Source: Spartobacteria bacterium (lineage in GTDB: Bacteria; Verrucomicrobiota; Verrucomicrobiia; Chthoniobacterales; UBA10450). Taken from it: 64,000 bases of DNA. Shown piece by piece: positions 61,176-64,000 of the stretch (the first letter of the stretch is position 1; every line of letters starts with the position of its first letter). The translations under genes were made by a program, and so were the position numbers. The notes under the pieces were generated by a model. It saw only the letters and a program-made list of their open reading frames with translations. It was not told the origin of the DNA and ran no database searches. The stretch is taken from the NCBI GenBank assembly GCA_003134765.1, contig PLCM01000021.1, positions 1 to 64,000 of the forward strand, written 5' to 3'.

Positions 61176-62942
61176 CTAATTCAACGCAAACACTTCCACC
61201 ACCGCGATGCCGGTGGAGTTATTCGCTCCGCGTACGATCACGGTGTAGCTCGCGCCATTGCCAGAGAGCGTCGTGACGATGGCTGATTCCAAATCGTTCG
61301 TCGGCGGAACGGTCGTCGCGATGATGTCCGCCTCCTGGCTGGTGCGCCAGTTATCATTCGCGGCCACAAGCGCTCCATTCCCATCGCGCAGCTCGAGCAT
61401 CGGATCCGCCATCTTTCCGGCAATGGTCAGGGAAGGCCCGATCGCGCGCACAATTACTTTTTGCGAGGTCTGCCCCAGCACAATCGTGCCCGCGAAAAGA
61501 ACGTTGTCGCCGGTCTGGACAAAGCCGCGCGTGGAAATATTCGCGAGCCTTGAGTCGACGGTCCGGTCGAGATCGTAAACCTGGACGACCGCGATTCCAG
61601 TCGTGTTGTTCACGCCGCGCACCACCGCCGTGTAGGTGGCGCCGTTCGCCGGCAGCGTCCTGACCAGGGCCGACTCGAGATCGTTGATCGGTGGGATTGT
61701 GCTGTCGATGACCGCTTGTTTGTCCGCGGCGGGCTGGTTTTGCCAATCGTCATTCGACCCCAGGAGCGTACTACCGCTGTAGAGTTCGAGCGTCGGGTTC
61801 GCGAGCTGGCCGGGCAGATTCAGCGATGGGCCGATCGCGCGAATAATCACCTTCTTCGGCTGCGTGCCGGTGAGGATGAAGCCGGCGATGAGGGCATTCG
61901 GGTCGGCCGCCGCCGGCAGCCGGGTGGAAACGTTGGCCAGCAGCGTGGGCGCAGCCGTCACCGGCGCCACGAAGTCGAGCTTCGCGTTCAACCCGTTCGC
62001 GATGTTGGCCGTTCGCTGGACCGTGCCCAGCGCGCCGCCGCTGAAAGTAACGTTGTAATTTCCATTTCCCGCTCCCACGGGAATAGAGTAGCCGCCGGAC
62101 GCGCTCGTGATTGCGAAGTAGCTTGGATTGTTCCCGGCTACGTCGACCCGGATACCGCCGATGCCTTCGCCTGGATCGTAAAAGCCGTTGCCGTTCGTGT
62201 CCTGATAAACAACGCCGGTGATGAACGGCATGGAGTTCGCCAGTCGGCCAAAGTTTTGCACCGTGTAGAGCGAATCCCACGTGTTGCCCTGCCCATTGTC
62301 CTTGCCCGCGCTGACTCCGATACCGATCTCACGCCAGTAGGTCAGCATTGTCGACATCCGATGGCCTCTTCCCGCCACTGTCTGGTCGGTGAAAAGATCA
62401 TTGTGCTGCTGCATAATTGTAGTGATCAATTTCGAGCCGGTGAACGCCCCGCTGCCGATGGAAACGTTTTCCGCCACGTTCTCAGGCCCGGGGAAAAAAC
62501 CGGAGGCAGTCGTCGGGCCGTTGTACTCTGTGCCCAGGTTCATCGCATACCCGGCGGCGTTGATGCGTTGTTGCGGACCTGTTCCACCGAATGTGTGAGG
62601 ATTTTGTCCGGAAAAAAATTGGTCGCTGTCGTTCAAAAACTGGGCGCGGCTTTGGGCGCAGTTAATTAAGAGCGGATTCCACGAAAGCGGCTGGGCAGTG
62701 TTCGCAATCGTAAAGGATTCTCCATTAATGCTGGGCGGCCCTTCCTGGAGGCCGCTCAAGCCGAGCCGCGTCGCTTCCGCCCCGCCATTGGCGCGCGCGC
62801 GATTGATCAGCTCGAGCATGTATTGCTGCTCCGGACTCGGATTGCCGATCGAATATTGCGTTTCCGCGATCGCTGGAGAAAAGCCAGCTGCCGCAACGCA
62901 GAGAATGACTGCGGCTAATCGAAGTCGAATGTTTGCGGACAT
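61176..62942 (-). CDS. Secreted CAP-domain protein with duplicated C-terminal module
   Basis: The protein has 588 residues. A signal peptide (RLAAVILCVAAAGFSPAIAE) is followed by a CAP (SCP/PR1-like) domain: SPEQQYMLELINRARANG, SWNPLLINCAQSRAQFLND, GPENVAENVSIGSG and VAGRGHRMSTMLTYWREIGI (H and E of the cleft). A short Cna-B/SdrD-like Ig segment follows (GVVYQDTNGNGFYDPGEG). It ends in the shared pair of modules (NVSTRLPAAADPN near 61930; [13 protein letters not shown] near 61545), closing VEVFALN. The first module has lost the TGDN of the opening motif. There is no Thr/Pro linker here. The CAP domain's role outside eukaryotes is poorly known. Confidence 0.92.
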   Translation of the reverse strand: MSANIRLRLAAVILCVAAAGFSPAIAETQYSIGNPSPEQQYMLELINRARANGGAEATRLGLSGLQEGPPSINGESFTIANTAQPLSWNPLLINCAQSRAQFLNDSDQFFSGQNPHTFGGTGPQQRINAAGYAMNLGTEYNGPTTASGFFPGPENVAENVSIGSGAFTGSKLITTIMQQHNDLFTDQTVAGRGHRMSTMLTYWREIGIGVSAGKDNGQGNTWDSLYTVQNFGRLANSMPFITGVVYQDTNGNGFYDPGEGIGGIRVDVAGNNPSYFAITSASGGYSIPVGAGNGNYNVTFSGGALGTVQRTANIANGLNAKLDFVAPVTAAPTLLANVSTRLPAAADPNALIAGFILTGTQPKKVIIRAIGPSLNLPGQLANPTLELYSGSTLLGSNDDWQNQPAADKQAVIDSTIPPINDLESALVRTLPANGATYTAVVRGVNNTTGIAVVQVYDLDRTVDSRLANISTRGFVQTGDNVLFAGTIVLGQTSQKVIVRAIGPSLTIAGKMADPMLELRDGNGALVAANDNWRTSQEADIIATTVPPTNDLESAIVTTLSGNGASYTVIVRGANNSTGIAVVEVFALN

Positions 62943-62998
62943 ATCGGCAAATTGCCTTCTTTGCGCGAATAACGGAAGGCGAAAACTCCATTCCCCGC

Positions 62999-63102
62999 TT
63001 CTGTAGCTGCTCTCCTGTAGCCGCTTCGCTGTGCGAAGCGCCGGGACTCGCTAGGCTGCGGCGGTCGTCCCCCGAGCCGCCCACAGGGCAGCTGCTACAG
63101 AA
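62999..63102. repeat. Palindromic repeat, TTCTGTAGC / GCTACAGAA family
   Basis: The outer ends are TTCTGTAGCTGC and GCAGCTGCTACAGAA. A nested CTGTAGCCGCTTCGC/GCGAAGCG hairpin lies at 63015-63040. The rfbD stop codon (complement of CTA at 63095-63097) is inside its right end. Confidence 0.75.
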
Positions 63103-64000
63103 GACGTTCCCGCGCGTAATCCCGGACAAAATCCGCCACCACCTCCCGCCACGGCCGCGGCGTCCGACCCGTCAGTCGCTCGTATTTGGCGCTCGAGAGC
63201 ACGCTGTAACCCGGTCGTTTCGCGATGAAACTTTTCATCTCCGCCAGCGACGATGCCCCGATTATGCGCGCCTTCATTGGAACGCCTTCCGCGCGGCAGC
63301 AATCGAGCGCCGATTGCGCGTACTCCTGCCAGCTGCATTCGCCGCTGTTTACGAGGTGCAAGATGCCGCAAGCCCCATGGAGACGGCCTGCCCCCAGGCC
63401 GTTGCCCTCAGCGTTGCTGCGTCCCCCAGGAAGAAACGTCTTCAACATTCCTGCCAGGTCGAGTGTGTAAGTCGGCGTCGCCCATTTGTCAGCGATCGCA
63501 CTTACCTCCTCACGTTCGCGCGCCTGGTTCAACGCCCAATCGATAAAGCTCGGCCGGTCCGGCCCGAAGACCCACGAGACGCGAACGATCAAACTGTGCT
63601 CGTTTGCCTCCAGCGCACGCCGTTCCCCTTCCCGCTTCGATTCGCCATAGACGCTGATCGGCCGCGCTTCGTCCTCCTCCGTATAGGGTTCACGTTTCTC
63701 GCCATCGAAAACGTAATCGGTGCTGACGTGAATGAATCGCGCCTTCTTTCGCCCGCAAATTTCCGCGAGAACTCCCGGGGCGGCGCCATTAATCGTGAAC
63801 GCTTCCTCCTGGTGCGTCTCGCACCGGTCGACATTCGTCTGCGCTGCCGTGTTGATCAGCGCATCGAACTCCAGTTCGCCCAGTTTCGCCCGCATCTGGT
63901 CCGGCGCGCCCAGGTCGAGCTGGGCATGATTGAAACCGACAACGTCGAACTCACCTGCGTATTCCCGCGCCAGGGCCGCGCCAAGTCTTCCCCCCGCGCC
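63095..64000 (-). CDS. rfbD: dTDP-4-dehydrorhamnose reductase (5' partial at window edge)
   Basis: RfbD performs the last step of dTDP-L-rhamnose synthesis for O-antigen or other surface glycans. The frame runs off the right edge; the visible start is GAGGRLGAALAREY, the end of the nucleotide-binding GxxGxLG. It has LINTAAQTNVDRCE, the family signature VSTDYVFDGEKREPY, catalytic YGESKREGE (YxxxK), VSWVFGP and LHLVNSGECSWQEYAQSAL. Between about nt 63375 and 63425 it carries an extra Gly/Arg-rich stretch (SNAEGNGLGAGRLHGA) not usual in the family, whose DNA holds GGCCTG-CCCC-CAGGCC. The TAG stop codon is provided by a palindromic repeat. Confidence 0.93.
   Translation of the reverse strand, partial: GAGGRLGAALAREYAGEFDVVGFNHAQLDLGAPDQMRAKLGELEFDALINTAAQTNVDRCETHQEEAFTINGAAPGVLAEICGRKKARFIHVSTDYVFDGEKREPYTEEDEARPISVYGESKREGERRALEANEHSLIVRVSWVFGPDRPSFIDWALNQAREREEVSAIADKWATPTYTLDLAGMLKTFLPGGRSNAEGNGLGAGRLHGACGILHLVNSGECSWQEYAQSALDCCRAEGVPMKARIIGASSLAEMKSFIAKRPGYSVLSSAKYERLTGRTPRPWREVVADFVRDYARERLL

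Overview
The window looks like a chromosomal segment of a Gram-negative soil or freshwater bacterium of the Verrucomicrobiota, probably near Chthoniobacterales/Spartobacteria. This placement is inference. It rests on the fused lpxC-fabZ gene followed by lpxA, a TIGR03790 protein, a DUF6249-type membrane protein beside an ECF sigma factor, large secreted proteins with a duplicated C-terminal module, and intergenic regions packed with palindromic repeats. The DNA is GC-rich throughout. I see no transposase, phage gene, CRISPR array or rRNA. Nearly all of it is ordinary housekeeping chromosome, and no gap without a gene exceeds about 300 bases.

Layout. 1-3.0 kb: end of a large secreted beta-helix protein and a small secreted protein. 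3.0-8.2 kb: a marR-adaptor-RND pump operon (minus strand) with a perfect 16-bp palindromic operator. 8.2-9.6 kb: an ArnT-like glycosyltransferase. 9.75-16.8 kb: the translation operon nusA-infB-rbfA-nrnA-truB-ribF, with a candidate promoter and a terminator-like leader hairpin. 16.8-18.4 kb: DUF6249-like protein, ECF sigma factor and putative anti-sigma protein. 18.5-25.8 kb: tRNA-Gly, trpE-trpG, aroF, an esterase, prmA, a tandem nucleoside-diphosphate-kinase protein and an aminotransferase. 25.9-29.4 kb: GH57 branching enzyme, a FlgD-like secreted protein and an RNase H-like exonuclease. 29.5-32.3 kb: secreted PQQ-type sugar dehydrogenase. 32.5-34.6 kb: lpxC/fabZ-lpxA. 34.8-40.5 kb: TIGR03790 protein, an MBL hydrolase, recN and an SpmA-SpmB fusion. 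40.6-46.8 kb: FAD oxidoreductase, a receiver protein, pilT, a second PilT/PilU ATPase, a small companion protein and GNAT. 46.8-49.8 kb: cupin and an ADOP-type permease. 49.8-55.3 kb: tRNA-Phe, aat, a lipoprotein, guaA and a GH63-like glucosidase. 55.5-58.2 kb: small hypothetical protein, GNAT, and a rhodanese/MauE/DUF1573 redox group. 58.3-63 kb: a relic, a subtilase and a CAP-domain protein. 63.1-64 kb: rfbD, cut by the window edge.

Two themes stand out. First, four secreted proteins with unrelated front ends (beta-helix, PQQ dehydrogenase, subtilase, CAP) all end in the same pair of roughly 125-residue modules. Three of them carry a Thr/Pro-rich linker. A fifth decayed copy lies at 58.3 kb. 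This looks like a shared secretion or surface-display module that I cannot match to a named family. Second, the intergenic DNA holds at least six families of palindromic or short-phrase repeats. Several intrude into genes: they supply stop codons, start regions or N-termini, and one forms the linker of the SpmA-SpmB fusion.

Motifs and positions were read by eye. Family names come from recall of signature motifs, not from database searches.
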